A stretch of 64,000 nucleotides of DNA from Exiguobacterium chiriqhucha RW-2 (GTDB lineage: Bacteria; Bacillota; Bacilli; Exiguobacteriales; Exiguobacteriaceae): positions 299,487 to 363,486 of the forward strand of contig NZ_ATCL01000009.1 of assembly GCF_000416965.1 (NCBI RefSeq), in the 5' to 3' direction. The notes under the pieces are model-generated. The model searched no databases. It was given only the letters and a program-made list of their open reading frames with translations, and was not told the origin of the DNA. The translations under genes and the position numbers were made by a program. This document shows positions 18,441-27,656 of this stretch, piece after piece; within the stretch, counting starts at the first letter, position 1; every line of letters starts with the position of its first letter.

Positions 18441-20252
18441 TTGCCGCGCATACCGGATGAAGTCATTGCGGAAGTAAAACAAGCCACAGATATCGTTGAT
18501 TTAATTAGTGAACGCGTTGAATTGAAGAAGCAAGGACATCGTCTCGTCGGGCTTTGCCCGTTCCACTCGGAGAACAGCCCATCGTTCTCCGTGTCCCCGG
18601 AGAAAGGGATGTATCACTGTTTCGGATGCGGCGCCGGCGGGAACGTGTTCACGTTCGTTATGGAGACGGAAGGACTATCGTTTCCAGAGACGATTGAACG
18701 CCTCGCCACGCGAGCGAATATCGCAATCGAAGGTGGCGTGTCGGGCGACGAGGAATTATCGCGAGACCAAGTCCTCCGTAAACAGATGCGCGATGCGCAT
18801 CGGGTCGTGGCCGACTTGTATCACGAGGTGTTGATGAAGACCGAGGCGGGCGAAGTCGGATTGACGTATTTGCAGCAGCGCGGTTTAGAGGAGTCGACGA
18901 TCGGTCAGTATAAGATCGGTTACGCGCCCGACCATCGCCGATTCACCGTGGATTCATTAGAACGAAGAGGTTTCGACCTCGAGGTCATGGTAGAAGCGGG
19001 ATTGATTTCTAAGTCTAGATCCGGTGAATATTTCGACCGGTTCGAAGGCAGAGTCGTCTTTCCGATTGCGGATCGAGACGGCACCATCGTCGGATTTAGC
19101 GGACGGGCGATCGATGAGCGACAGCCAAAGTACGTCAATACGGCGGATACTCCGTTATTTAATAAGAGTGAACTCTTATTCGGGTTCTCACAGGCCCGCG
19201 CCACGATGCGCAAACAAAAACGTGTCTTGCTCGTCGAAGGAAACGTCGACGTCTTACAAGTCGCGCAAGCCGGGACGAAAGAAGTCGTCGCCTCGCTCGG
19301 GACAGCGTTCTCGTCCCAACATGCCCGCGCCTTGGCCCGCATGGTCGAAGAAGTCATCATCTGTTACGACGGCGATACGGCCGGACAGGAAGCGACGATG
19401 AAAGTCGTCCGCTTGCTCGAAGGCTATCCGCTCGACGTGCAAGTGTTGATGTTACCTGAGAAGACCGATCCGGACGACTACATTCGGACGAACGGGGCGG
19501 AACAGTGGCGTAAATTGGTCGAATCGGAACGGTTGTCCGTCCTCGATTTCATGAACCGCACGCTCCGGCGTGGGAAAAACATGAATCGAGAAGGAGAACG
19601 GATACGGTTTATTGAATCTATGCTTGTGGAAATTAGTAAAACGGATAACTCGATTCGCCGTGACCTGTACGTGAAGAAGCTGGCCAACGAATTTGAGATT
19701 CCGGTCGAGACGTTATTGTCGCGGATGCCGAAGACGTCTTCGAAAGAAGCCGTCCCACAGCCCGTCCGCGAACCGGAGCCGGTCCGCCGGCGTTCGTCTA
19801 AAGCAAACGAGCCACGCTACGTCAAAGCGGAGAAGTTATTGCTGCGGGCGATGTTGAGTGGTCCGGAACGGGTTCGTTTCGTCCGGGACCGCCTCGGTCT
19901 GTCCTACCAGGACGAGGTGCACCGGATGTTGGCGACGGCATTGTATGAAATCGTCTCCGAGGACATGACACACGAGGAGTTCGAACAGGTCGCCCCTCCG
20001 TTCATGGAACGATATTGTGACCAACGTCCGGACTATGCGAATCGTTATGCCGAGATTCGACTCATGGCCGCACCGGATGAACTGACCGAAGAGGTTTTAG
20101 ATGAATACATTAAGGTCATAAACAGTTATGAGGAACAGCGTCAAATCGAGCGGGCGAAAAGGGAAATCGGACAAGATGCCGAAAGTATAGTAGACCAGGC
20201 ATCCAAGTTACAAGAATTGATTACCCGGAGTCGTCGGCTTCGTGAACGATGA
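18441..20252 (+). CDS. dnaG: DNA primase
   Basis: About 603 residues. CHC2 zinc-binding domain near the N-terminus (CPFH ... YHCFGCGAGGN), catalytic Toprim core with LLVEGNVDV (about 255-263) and CYDGDTAGQEA, and a C-terminal DnaB-helicase-binding domain (about 450-600). It makes RNA primers for replication. TTG at 18441 lies eight bases after AGGGAG; GTG at 18432 is in frame but overlaps that ribosome site. It precedes rpoD by 35 bases as in the macromolecular synthesis operon. Confidence 0.96.
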   Translation: MPRIPDEVIAEVKQATDIVDLISERVELKKQGHRLVGLCPFHSENSPSFSVSPEKGMYHCFGCGAGGNVFTFVMETEGLSFPETIERLATRANIAIEGGVSGDEELSRDQVLRKQMRDAHRVVADLYHEVLMKTEAGEVGLTYLQQRGLEESTIGQYKIGYAPDHRRFTVDSLERRGFDLEVMVEAGLISKSRSGEYFDRFEGRVVFPIADRDGTIVGFSGRAIDERQPKYVNTADTPLFNKSELLFGFSQARATMRKQKRVLLVEGNVDVLQVAQAGTKEVVASLGTAFSSQHARALARMVEEVIICYDGDTAGQEATMKVVRLLEGYPLDVQVLMLPEKTDPDDYIRTNGAEQWRKLVESERLSVLDFMNRTLRRGKNMNREGERIRFIESMLVEISKTDNSIRRDLYVKKLANEFEIPVETLLSRMPKTSSKEAVPQPVREPEPVRRRSSKANEPRYVKAEKLLLRAMLSGPERVRFVRDRLGLSYQDEVHRMLATALYEIVSEDMTHEEFEQVAPPFMERYCDQRPDYANRYAEIRLMAAPDELTEEVLDEYIKVINSYEEQRQIERAKREIGQDAESIVDQASKLQELITRSRRLRER

Positions 20253-20287
20253 ACGTGGAGGAAGTTTGGAAGGAGTTGAACTGCTAG

Positions 20288-21382
20288 ATGGCAGAGAAGA
20301 AAAAAGAGGATTTATTTAACGCCATAGAGGAACTTGAGAAATTAGGGAAGAAAAAAGGCGTCGTATCGATGCAGGAGATTCAAGATCGCCTCAGCCATTT
20401 CGAGGTGGACTCAGACTTTATCGATAACTTCATCGAAGATTTAGAAGGTAAAGATATCCGCGTCACAGAAGATGCGGCCGATGCCGAAGAGACGCCATCG
20501 AAAAAAGAAGACGAAGAGGTCGATTTGAACGACCTATCTGTCCCACCGGGCATTAAAATCAATGACCCGGTCCGCATGTACTTGAAAGAAATCGGACGCG
20601 TCGATCTTCTTAGCGCGAAAGATGAGACTGAACTCGCGAAGCGGATTGAACAAGGCGATGAAGAGGCGAAGAAACGCCTTGCCGAAGCCAACCTCCGTCT
20701 CGTCGTCTCGATTGCGAAACGTTATGTCGGGCGCGGCATGCTCTTCCTCGACTTGATTCAAGAAGGAAACATGGGCCTCATTAAAGCCGTCGAGAAGTTC
20801 GACTATATGAAAGGGTTCAAGTTCTCGACATATGCGACGTGGTGGATTCGTCAAGCAATCACACGTGCCATCGCGGACCAAGCCCGGACAATCCGGATTC
20901 CGGTTCACATGGTCGAGACCATTAACAAATTGATTCGTGTTCAACGTCAATTGTTGCAAGACCTCGGACGCGAACCGTCGCCTGAAGAGATTGCCAAAGA
21001 GATGGAGCTCACACCTGAGAAGGTGCGTGAAATCTTGAAAATCGCTCAAGAACCGGTGTCGCTTGAGACGCCGATTGGTGAAGAAGACGATTCACACCTC
21101 GGTGATTTCATTGAAGACCAAGATGCGATGGCTCCACAAGATGCCGCCGCGTATGAATTGCTCAAAGAACAACTCGAAGACGTGCTCGACACGCTCACGG
21201 ACCGTGAAGAGAACGTACTCCGTCTCCGCTTCGGACTCGATGACGGCCGCACGCGTACGCTTGAAGAAGTCGGTAAAGTGTTCGGCGTCACCCGTGAGCG
21301 GATTCGTCAAATCGAGGCGAAGGCACTTCGGAAACTTCGTCACCCGAGCCGTTCGAAACGCTTGAAAGACTTCCTCGATTAA
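20288..21382 (+). CDS. rpoD: Primary sigma factor SigA/RpoD
   Basis: 364 residues. Shortened region 1.1, regions 1.2-2.4 ([25 protein letters not shown]), region 3 and region 4.2 ([16 protein letters not shown]) ending in KRLKDFLD as usual. It directs RNA polymerase to -35/-10 promoters such as those listed here. The nearest ribosome site, GAAGGAG, is 12 bases from the ATG, slightly far. Co-transcribed with dnaG; a terminator follows. Confidence 0.98.
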   Translation: MAEKKKEDLFNAIEELEKLGKKKGVVSMQEIQDRLSHFEVDSDFIDNFIEDLEGKDIRVTEDAADAEETPSKKEDEEVDLNDLSVPPGIKINDPVRMYLKEIGRVDLLSAKDETELAKRIEQGDEEAKKRLAEANLRLVVSIAKRYVGRGMLFLDLIQEGNMGLIKAVEKFDYMKGFKFSTYATWWIRQAITRAIADQARTIRIPVHMVETINKLIRVQRQLLQDLGREPSPEEIAKEMELTPEKVREILKIAQEPVSLETPIGEEDDSHLGDFIEDQDAMAPQDAAAYELLKEQLEDVLDTLTDREENVLRLRFGLDDGRTRTLEEVGKVFGVTRERIRQIEAKALRKLRHPSRSKRLKDFLD

Positions 21383-21418
21383 TTGTGTTTTTTGAATAAA
21401 ATGTGAAGTTTTAGAAGA

Positions 21419-21462
21419 AAGGAAGGAAAATGAGTGATTTTCCTTCCTTCTTTATTATTTTT
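21419..21462 (+). terminator. Rho-independent terminator of dnaG-rpoD
   Basis: Twelve-base stem AAGGAAGGAAAA / TTTTCCTTCCTT with a seven-base loop, then a T-rich tail (CTTTATTATTTTTT). Confidence 0.85.
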
Positions 21463-21515
21463 TGAGTAAAATAGTGATGGGTAGAAATTTGGAATGAACA
21501 TGAGGGGGAAATGCA

Positions 21516-21854
21516 ATGCGTAATCCATTGTTACCGTTTGCAGCGATTGCGATCGTCGCAATCATTGCCATGGTCTCATTATCGTATTTTGGCGTAAACC
21601 AAGCACAACAAGCTGCTGAAGGTCCGTCTGTCACTGAGATGAACCCAGAAGACTTGTATGCGGCTAAAGGCTGCACAGGTTGCCACGGTGGAAATCTCGA
21701 AGGAGGCGTCGGTCCTGCCTTGACTGGTGTCGGCGAACGTTTATCGGCTGAAGAGATCACGAACATCATCGTCAACGGTAAAGGTGCGATGCCAGCTGGC
21801 CTCGCCACTGCCGAAGAGGCGGACGTGCTCGCGACTTGGTTGCTCGAACAATAA
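21516..21854 (+). CDS. cccA: Membrane-anchored cytochrome c550
   Basis: 112 residues: an uncleaved N-terminal anchor (about 5-25), a short linker and one class I cytochrome c domain with CTGCH (C53, C56, H57 heme ligands) and axial Met92 in GAMPAG. It carries electrons on the outer face of the membrane in aerobic respiration. cccA follows sigA in B. subtilis too. ATG at 21516 follows GAGGGGG. Its own terminator follows. Confidence 0.95.
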   Translation: MRNPLLPFAAIAIVAIIAMVSLSYFGVNQAQQAAEGPSVTEMNPEDLYAAKGCTGCHGGNLEGGVGPALTGVGERLSAEEITNIIVNGKGAMPAGLATAEEADVLATWLLEQ

Positions 21855-21861
21855 GAGGGAA

Positions 21862-21889
21862 ACGTACTCCTAACGGGGTACGTTTTTTA
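21862..21889 (+). terminator. Rho-independent terminator of cccA
   Basis: Stem AACGTACTCC / GGGGTACGTT with one T-G pair and loop TAAC, followed by TTTT. Confidence 0.85.
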
Positions 21890-21890
21890 T

Positions 21891-21919
21891 TGTCCTGGCT
21901 ATCAATATTCGTTACCCTA
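21891..21919 (+). promoter_or_regulatory. Candidate promoter of trmK-yqfO
   Basis: TTGTCC (21891-21896), 17-base spacer, TACCCT (21914-21919), 33 bases before trmK. The -10 match is weak. Confidence 0.4.
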
Positions 21920-21951
21920 ATAGTGAAGAAGTAGAAAAAGGAGTTGTCCCT

Positions 21952-22668
21952 ATGCAAGAACAAGTGACGTTAGACCGGCGGCTGAAGCAAGTCGTCGATT
22001 TCATCCCGAAAGGTAGCGTAGTGGCGGACATTGGATCTGACCACGCTTACGTGCCGTGCTACCTCGTCCAACAAGGCATCGTCAATCGAGCCATCGCCGG
22101 CGAAGTGAACCGCGGACCGATGGAGGCGGCAAAAGCGCAAGTCGCGTTGATTGGCGCGACTGAACAGATTGACGTCCGTCTCGGTGACGGACTCGCCGTC
22201 CTCGAAGCAGATGAGGCGACTTGTATCTCAATCTGTGGGATGGGAGGAAGTTTGATTCGGTCGATTTTAGAGAGTGGCCGTGACAAGTTAGGCGCGGTCG
22301 AACGCCTCGTCTTGCAACCGAACGTGGATGGACAACACGTCCGCGAATGGTTGCTCGACGCAGGTTTCGTGTTGATCGCCGAGTCCATCGTCGAAGAGAA
22401 CGATAAAGTATATGAGATTCTCGTCGGAGAACGTGGTACGGAGACCCGCTATAGTTCGGATGAAACGGAACGGGCTTGGCAGCTCATGTTCGGACCTTAC
22501 TTGCTCGAGACACGGCCTGAGGCGTTCAAGCTGAAATGGGGACGCGAAGCGGACAAACTCGATTATGTGCTCGGTCAAATGGCCGAGGGGGCACAGACCG
22601 AGGCGCTCATCCAGAAACAGGAGGAGTTCAAGACGTTACGTGACAAAATGAGAGAGGTGAGCAACTAA
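21952..22668 (+). CDS. trmK: tRNA (adenine(22)-N1)-methyltransferase
   Basis: 238 residues, TrmK/YqfN family: Rossmann SAM-binding domain (VADIGSDHAYVPCYLV at about 24-39) and a C-terminal coiled-coil segment (170-238). It methylates A22 in certain tRNAs. It shares one base with the next gene (TAATG), an arrangement also seen as yqfN-yqfO in B. subtilis. Confidence 0.93.
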   Translation: MQEQVTLDRRLKQVVDFIPKGSVVADIGSDHAYVPCYLVQQGIVNRAIAGEVNRGPMEAAKAQVALIGATEQIDVRLGDGLAVLEADEATCISICGMGGSLIRSILESGRDKLGAVERLVLQPNVDGQHVREWLLDAGFVLIAESIVEENDKVYEILVGERGTETRYSSDETERAWQLMFGPYLLETRPEAFKLKWGREADKLDYVLGQMAEGAQTEALIQKQEEFKTLRDKMREVSN

Positions 22669-23780
22669 TGGCGAACGGAAACCATGTCATCCAATTGTTT
22701 GACGAATTTGCCCCGAAACATCTTGCCGTCGAGGGCGATAAAATCGGTCTCCAAATCGGTACGTTGAATAAACCGGTACATCGGGTCATGGTGACGCTCG
22801 ACGTGCTCGAATCGGTCGTCGATGAGGCCATCGAACGAGACGTCGACTTGATTATCGCCCATCATCCACCGATTTTCAGTGCTCTCGAACAAGTGAACGA
22901 CCGCAGTGCGGCAGGGCGCATCGTCATGAAATGCATTCGGCATGACATCGCCGTCTATGTGGCCCACACGAACTTGGACGTCTGCGAGGGCGGGGTCAAC
23001 GACTGGATGAGTGAGGCACTCGGTTTGGTCGATCCGACGGTGCTCATCCCGACGTATGAAGAACCGGTGTATAAACTGTCCGTGTTCGTCCCGACGACGC
23101 ATCGACAAGCCGTGTCGGAGGCGCTCGGCCGGGCCGGAGCCGGTCGTCTCGGAGATTATGGGGACTGTCAGTTCACCGTCTCGGGAGAGGGTCAGTTCAC
23201 ACCACTCGAAGGGTCGGACCCCTATCTAGGCCAACACGGCAAGACGGAACATGTCGAGGAAGTGAAAATCGAGACGATTGTCACGGAGAGCCAAAAGAAA
23301 CGAGTACTCAAGGCGATGACGGACGCGCATCCATATGAAGAGGTCGCCTATGATTTGATTCGGGACGACATCGAGGGGCGTGTGTTCGGTCTCGGGCGCA
23401 TTGGTCGTCTATCGACCCCGCTCACACTCGCTGCGTTCGCAGAGCACGTCAAGGCGAGTTTTGGCGTCGCGGCGGTGCGTATCGTTGGCGATCCGAACCG
23501 GACAATCGAGAAAGTAGCCGTCCTCGGTGGTGATGGGAACAAATACGTGTCGGCCGCCCATTTCAAAGGCGCGGACGTGTATGTGACGGGTGACTTGTAT
23601 TTCCATGTGGCGCACGACGCGATGGCTCTCGGTCTTTCGGTCGTCGACCCGGGTCATCATGTCGAGAGTGTCATGAAGCAGGGTGTCGTCGACGTCATGC
23701 GGCAAAAAGGAGAACGTGCGAAGCTCGATGTCGAATTCTTCGTGTCCGAAGCCGATACGAATCCGTTTCGTTTCTATTGA
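22668..23780 (+). CDS. yqfO: Nif3-like dinuclear metal centre protein
   Basis: 370 residues, the long YqfO form: a Nif3 domain split by an inserted PII-like domain (about 125-235). Metal-binding histidines appear in IIAHHPPIFS (about 62-71), in VAHTNLDV and in the C-terminal DPGHHVES. It is known as a hexamer binding two metal ions; often described as GTP cyclohydrolase I type 2-like, but its physiological reaction is not settled. Coupled to trmK. Confidence 0.92.
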   Translation: MANGNHVIQLFDEFAPKHLAVEGDKIGLQIGTLNKPVHRVMVTLDVLESVVDEAIERDVDLIIAHHPPIFSALEQVNDRSAAGRIVMKCIRHDIAVYVAHTNLDVCEGGVNDWMSEALGLVDPTVLIPTYEEPVYKLSVFVPTTHRQAVSEALGRAGAGRLGDYGDCQFTVSGEGQFTPLEGSDPYLGQHGKTEHVEEVKIETIVTESQKKRVLKAMTDAHPYEEVAYDLIRDDIEGRVFGLGRIGRLSTPLTLAAFAEHVKASFGVAAVRIVGDPNRTIEKVAVLGGDGNKYVSAAHFKGADVYVTGDLYFHVAHDAMALGLSVVDPGHHVESVMKQGVVDVMRQKGERAKLDVEFFVSEADTNPFRFY

Positions 23781-23787
23781 TGATGCG

Positions 23788-23819
23788 AAAACCCCGTCCT
23801 CTCACGAGGACGGGGTTTG
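23788..23819. terminator. Shared terminator between yqfO and ispH
   Basis: Thirteen-base perfect stem AAACCCCGTCCTC / GAGGACGGGGTTT with loop TCAC. On the reverse strand it is followed by a T-run (GGTTTTCGC), so it mainly serves ispH; on the forward strand the T-tract is short (GGTTTGATG). Confidence 0.88.
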
Positions 23820-23822
23820 ATG

Positions 23823-24776
23823 TCACTTACGGAGCGCCTTCACTTTCGGGAGGATGCTACGGAGTTCAAGATAAGGGGTCTTGTCATGTGTGCTCAAATC
23901 GAGCGGGTCATATTGGCTCAAGAAGTCGATCACTTTCTTTGTGATCGGCGTCGGTGTCGACGCGCCTGACGTGACGGCGACCGTCTCGACACCATCGAGC
24001 CAAGCCAGGTCGAGCTCGCTCAAATCACCAATGCGATAGGCATTCGTGCCGGCAATCTCTTTAGAGACTTGGGCCAGGCGGTTCGAGTTATTCGATTTCG
24101 GGTCGCCGACGACGATTAACAGTTCGCAATCGCCGGCTTGTTCGGCCACCGCTTCTTGACGGACTTGTGTCGCGTTACAGATCTCATTATGCACTTCGAC
24201 GTGTGGATAACGCTCTTGAATCATTTCGATCAAGGCCGAGACGTCCCATTGACTCATCGTCGTCTGGTTCGTGACGAGGATTTTCGTCTCATAGAGATGG
24301 GCCGGCAACGCCTCGAAATCCTGTTCATATTGTACGAGATGAACTTTGCCCGGGGCGACGCCCATGGCACCTTCTGGTTCCGGGTGTCCGTGCTTCCCGA
24401 TATAGATGACCTCATAGTCGAGGGCCGTCTTTTCACGAATCAAATCGTGCGTGACCAAGACGTCCGGGCACGAGGCATCGACAATCGTCAATCCTTTCTC
24501 GATGGCACGTTTACGTACGAGCGGCGAGATGCCGTGAGCAGTAAAGACGACCGTTCCGCGGTCGATGGTCTCGAGTGCTTTCATGCGATCCTCGCCGTCG
24601 ACCGTCTTGACGCCGAGGTCCTCGAACGCTTGGGTGACATGTCGGTTATGGACGATCATGCCGAGTATATGGATAGGACGCGGTAAATCTGGGTTGGCCA
24701 CCGCTTCGTTGGCGAGCTTCATGGCATCGACGACGCCGTAGCAGTATCCGCGTGGACTGATTTTTTTAACTTTCAT
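23823..24776 (-). CDS. ispH: 4-hydroxy-3-methylbut-2-enyl diphosphate reductase
   Basis: 317 residues, LytB/IspH family, the last step of the MEP isoprenoid pathway, yielding IPP and DMAPP. The three iron-sulfur cysteines lie in SPRGYCYGV (C12), VDASCPDV and [11 protein letters not shown]; the substrate motifs AHGISP, TNQTTMS and SGASTP are present. The strand is opposite to its neighbours. ispG, the preceding step, is at 39 kb, also on the reverse strand. Confidence 0.96.
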   Translation of the reverse strand: MKVKKISPRGYCYGVVDAMKLANEAVANPDLPRPIHILGMIVHNRHVTQAFEDLGVKTVDGEDRMKALETIDRGTVVFTAHGISPLVRKRAIEKGLTIVDASCPDVLVTHDLIREKTALDYEVIYIGKHGHPEPEGAMGVAPGKVHLVQYEQDFEALPAHLYETKILVTNQTTMSQWDVSALIEMIQERYPHVEVHNEICNATQVRQEAVAEQAGDCELLIVVGDPKSNNSNRLAQVSKEIAGTNAYRIGDLSELDLAWLDGVETVAVTSGASTPTPITKKVIDFLSQYDPLDLSTHDKTPYLELRSILPKVKALRK

Positions 24777-24862
24777 TTTGTAAGGAACGCTCCTTTCGCG
24801 ATGCTTTCATACGTATTAGTCTAACATTGTTTCGAAAATACGAAAAGAATTGCGTGTATTCA

Positions 24863-24871
24863 TGCTATAAT
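24863..24871 (+). promoter_or_regulatory. Extended -10 promoter of the histidine kinase operon
   Basis: TGCTATAAT: an extended -10 (TGN) joined to a consensus TATAAT, 26 bases before the GTG start. There is no good -35 at 17 bases, which extended -10 promoters tolerate. Confidence 0.55.
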
Positions 24872-24896
24872 CTTAAGGTTAGAAAGGAGGGACACC

Positions 24897-26660
24897 GTGG
24901 AACGCTTGAGAACATTGCTTGAAGTTCGAAAATCGTACTTCTTTCAGATTACATTTATTATCTTCATTATACTAGGACTTGTCATCTCTTCACTAGCGTT
25001 CTCTGCCGATCGTGTGACGGTGTCCCGGGCGGAAGAGCTAGCGAAAGAACAATTTGATTATGCGATTGACGGAAGTATCGAGAACCTAGAGACGCGACTC
25101 GGTAAACTGTATGAAGACTTGGTCTATCTCGGCGCCTACGTCGGAAACGAGACGTATATCGAAGAACGGATTCGAACCGGCTATTTGAATCAGCGCACGA
25201 GCTTTACCTCGATTTTTTATTACGATTTACGGGACGATGCCTTTAAATGGTACTCGCAACGTCAAGTGCCGGCCACGACGCTGAAAGCCGATGCAAAGTT
25301 TAACGAAGTGCTCAACGGTGGAGGCAACGACTTATTCATGAGTGAACCGATTTCCATCTCCGGTGACGTCGGGACGTTTTTGTACGTACCGGTCCTTGAG
25401 GATAACCGGTTGGTCGGGATGTTCGGCGGCAGCATCAGCGTGCTCAACTCCGATTTATATCGACGCATGCTCGAATCGGCGAACGACGATATGATTCTTT
25501 ACTTGTTGAACGAGCGGGGCGAGGTGTTATCGACGTCGTTCAATCTCGTCACGGACGCGGAACGTCGTCTGCCTCGCTCGATTATCGAGGCGACGGACGA
25601 CTATGCGGTCCGGACGATTTTCAGCACTAAGGATGACGTCATCATGTATGAACCGGACGCCCGCGTCACCGGCTGGAGCGTCCTCGCCAAACATAGTACT
25701 GATTCTGTGTACGAGGCGGTCTATGCGACGCGCTGGCAATATTTAATGATTACGCTCGTCACGTTCTTTTTAAGTATCATGGTCGGTTTGCTCTTGTCGA
25801 AGACGTTGACGAGCCCGCTCCTCGAGCTCGTGCAAAACATCAAGAAGCAGCAGTCGCTCGAACCGATTCAACTAGAACGGACCGGCTCCAAAGAAGTCGA
25901 GACGTTGCTTGATACGTATAACGACTATTCCCGCCGCATGGAGACGGCACGACGGGAACAGCTTAGCCAGCAACAATTGTTGCTTCAGCAAGAGAAGCTC
26001 GCCTCGCTCGGACAGCTTGCGGCCGGAATCGCTCATGAGATCCGCAACCCGCTCACACCGGTCCAAATCACGTTACAGATGGTGAAAGAGGGGCATAGCA
26101 GCCAAGAAATGCTTGACCTCGCCCTCTCAGAGCTCGACCGGGCCAACCATTTGATTACGACGATGCTCACGCTCGCCAAGCCAGATCAGGCGAAACTGCA
26201 AGAAGAATGGCTCGATATGACAGAGTTTGCGAGTCGCCTTGAATTCTTGCTCGACGCCGAGTGTTATAAACGGGTCACGAATTGGGAGTTGAACTTCCCG
26301 AACGACATGCCGCCGTTTTACTGCTCGAGCGACATGCTCATTCAAATCATTTACAACTTGTTCAAAAATGCGGTCGAAGCCGTCGACTCGAAAGGGGCCG
26401 ACGGGAATGTGACGGTCACCATTCAGTTCACGGAGCGGGATTATCGCTTCTTGATTGAGGATAACGGCATCGGCATGACCGAGGCTCAAGTCAAATCGGT
26501 CGGATCGGCGTTTTACACGACGAAAGAGAACGGCAACGGCTTAGGTCTCTACATGATCCGCGAATACTTGAAAGCCGTGAACGGTGACATGAACATCGAG
26601 AGCGTTGAAGGAGAAGGTACGGCCATGATGATTAAAATCCCAAGGCGGTCGCACCCATGA
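24897..26660 (+). CDS. Sensor histidine kinase with extracytoplasmic sensor domain
   Basis: 587 residues: membrane segment at about 13-37, extracytoplasmic domain about 38-280 (dCACHE-like by length and position), second membrane segment about 282-304, a HAMP-like linker and coiled coil to 370, phospho-acceptor LAAGIAHEIRNPLTP (His about 380), N box LFKNAVEA (about 487), G boxes DNGIGM (522) and GNGLGLY (545). GTG at 24897 follows AAAGGAGG. No response regulator is adjacent. It overlaps a periplasmic-binding-protein-like gene by ATGA. The ligand is unknown; a sugar-like ligand presented by the partner is an inference. Confidence 0.93.
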   Translation: MERLRTLLEVRKSYFFQITFIIFIILGLVISSLAFSADRVTVSRAEELAKEQFDYAIDGSIENLETRLGKLYEDLVYLGAYVGNETYIEERIRTGYLNQRTSFTSIFYYDLRDDAFKWYSQRQVPATTLKADAKFNEVLNGGGNDLFMSEPISISGDVGTFLYVPVLEDNRLVGMFGGSISVLNSDLYRRMLESANDDMILYLLNERGEVLSTSFNLVTDAERRLPRSIIEATDDYAVRTIFSTKDDVIMYEPDARVTGWSVLAKHSTDSVYEAVYATRWQYLMITLVTFFLSIMVGLLLSKTLTSPLLELVQNIKKQQSLEPIQLERTGSKEVETLLDTYNDYSRRMETARREQLSQQQLLLQQEKLASLGQLAAGIAHEIRNPLTPVQITLQMVKEGHSSQEMLDLALSELDRANHLITTMLTLAKPDQAKLQEEWLDMTEFASRLEFLLDAECYKRVTNWELNFPNDMPPFYCSSDMLIQIIYNLFKNAVEAVDSKGADGNVTVTIQFTERDYRFLIEDNGIGMTEAQVKSVGSAFYTTKENGNGLGLYMIREYLKAVNGDMNIESVEGEGTAMMIKIPRRSHP

Positions 26661-27595
26661 CGAAAGGATTCAAACATTACTGGTTATGGCTACCTGTCGT
26701 CTGGGCGTTGACGATTTTACTGATCACCTCGATTCAATTGCCGGAACGTTCGAGTGAGAACAACGAAGTCGGTTTCGTCTTCGTCAGTGAAAAGCATGAA
26801 CACGCCAATAAATTATTGGCCGCTTTCGTCAGGACGGCGAATCAAAAAGGGTTCATCCCTGTCCCGACGACGAGCGAGGACTCACGGGTGTTAGAGAAAG
26901 AGAAGTTGGACGCCTTGATTGACCGCGGGGTCGAAGCGATTTTTGTGACGACGCTCGACGAGGCGTTCATTCGTCCGTCGCTCGAACGTGCCGAGCGGGA
27001 AGGGATCCCGATTATCGCGATTGACCGCATGATTGACCATGAGAGCGTCTTGACGTCCGTCATGTCCGACAACGTCGAGATCGGTCGCATGGCGGCGAAC
27101 CATATCGCCGCCCAACACGCGGGGCTCGACCGTCCGATTCGAGTCGTCGAAGTGCGCGGGACGGCCAAAGTCCGCTCGACGATTGACCGGAGTCTCGGAT
27201 TGACGGAATATGATAAGGCGAACGACAACCTTCAAGTCGTCGCTTCCATCACCGGAAACTATGATACGTTCCAAGCGGAGATCGAGATGTCACGTTGGCT
27301 CGAGGCTGACATCCCGTTCGATGCCGTCTTCTCGCATAACGATGACAATACGTTCGGTGTCGTCCGCGCCCTTGAAAGTCATGGGCTCAGCGACAAAACG
27401 CTCGTGTCGGTTGACGGGGTGACAGAAATTTATCCGCTCATCCACAACGGCAAAGTGAATGCGACGGTCGTCCAATCTCCGAACGAGATGATCGAGGTCG
27501 GATTTAAAGCGCTCGAACTACATTTGAGCGGCAAAAAAATCGCACCACACTACTACACATCGAGCTATTTATATGAAGGGCTCGCAAAAGATTAA
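26657..27595 (+). CDS. Membrane-tethered sugar-binding-protein-like protein
   Basis: 312 residues, type I periplasmic binding fold (LacI/RbsB-like, Peripla_BP_4): GFVFVSEKHEHANKLLAAF, AIFVTTLDEAFIRP, IIAIDRMI and FSHNDDNTFGV are typical of ribose/galactose-binding proteins. The N-terminus has one hydrophobic segment (about 6-25) but no lipobox cysteine, so it seems tethered by a membrane helix rather than lipid. No ABC transporter genes follow. Coupling to the histidine kinase by a four-base overlap suggests a co-receptor that hands ligand information to the kinase. Confidence 0.88.
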   Translation: MTKGFKHYWLWLPVVWALTILLITSIQLPERSSENNEVGFVFVSEKHEHANKLLAAFVRTANQKGFIPVPTTSEDSRVLEKEKLDALIDRGVEAIFVTTLDEAFIRPSLERAEREGIPIIAIDRMIDHESVLTSVMSDNVEIGRMAANHIAAQHAGLDRPIRVVEVRGTAKVRSTIDRSLGLTEYDKANDNLQVVASITGNYDTFQAEIEMSRWLEADIPFDAVFSHNDDNTFGVVRALESHGLSDKTLVSVDGVTEIYPLIHNGKVNATVVQSPNEMIEVGFKALELHLSGKKIAPHYYTSSYLYEGLAKD

Positions 27596-27623
27596 TTGAC
27601 AAATGATTAGATTCCGCTATGCT
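27596..27623 (+). promoter_or_regulatory. Sigma-A promoter of cshB
   Basis: Consensus TTGACA (27596-27601), 16-base spacer, TATGCT (27618-27623), directly after the preceding stop codon and 33 bases before the cshB start. Confidence 0.65.
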
Positions 27624-27656
27624 AGGAAAAGTGGAAAGAAACAGGAGGTGTATCGA

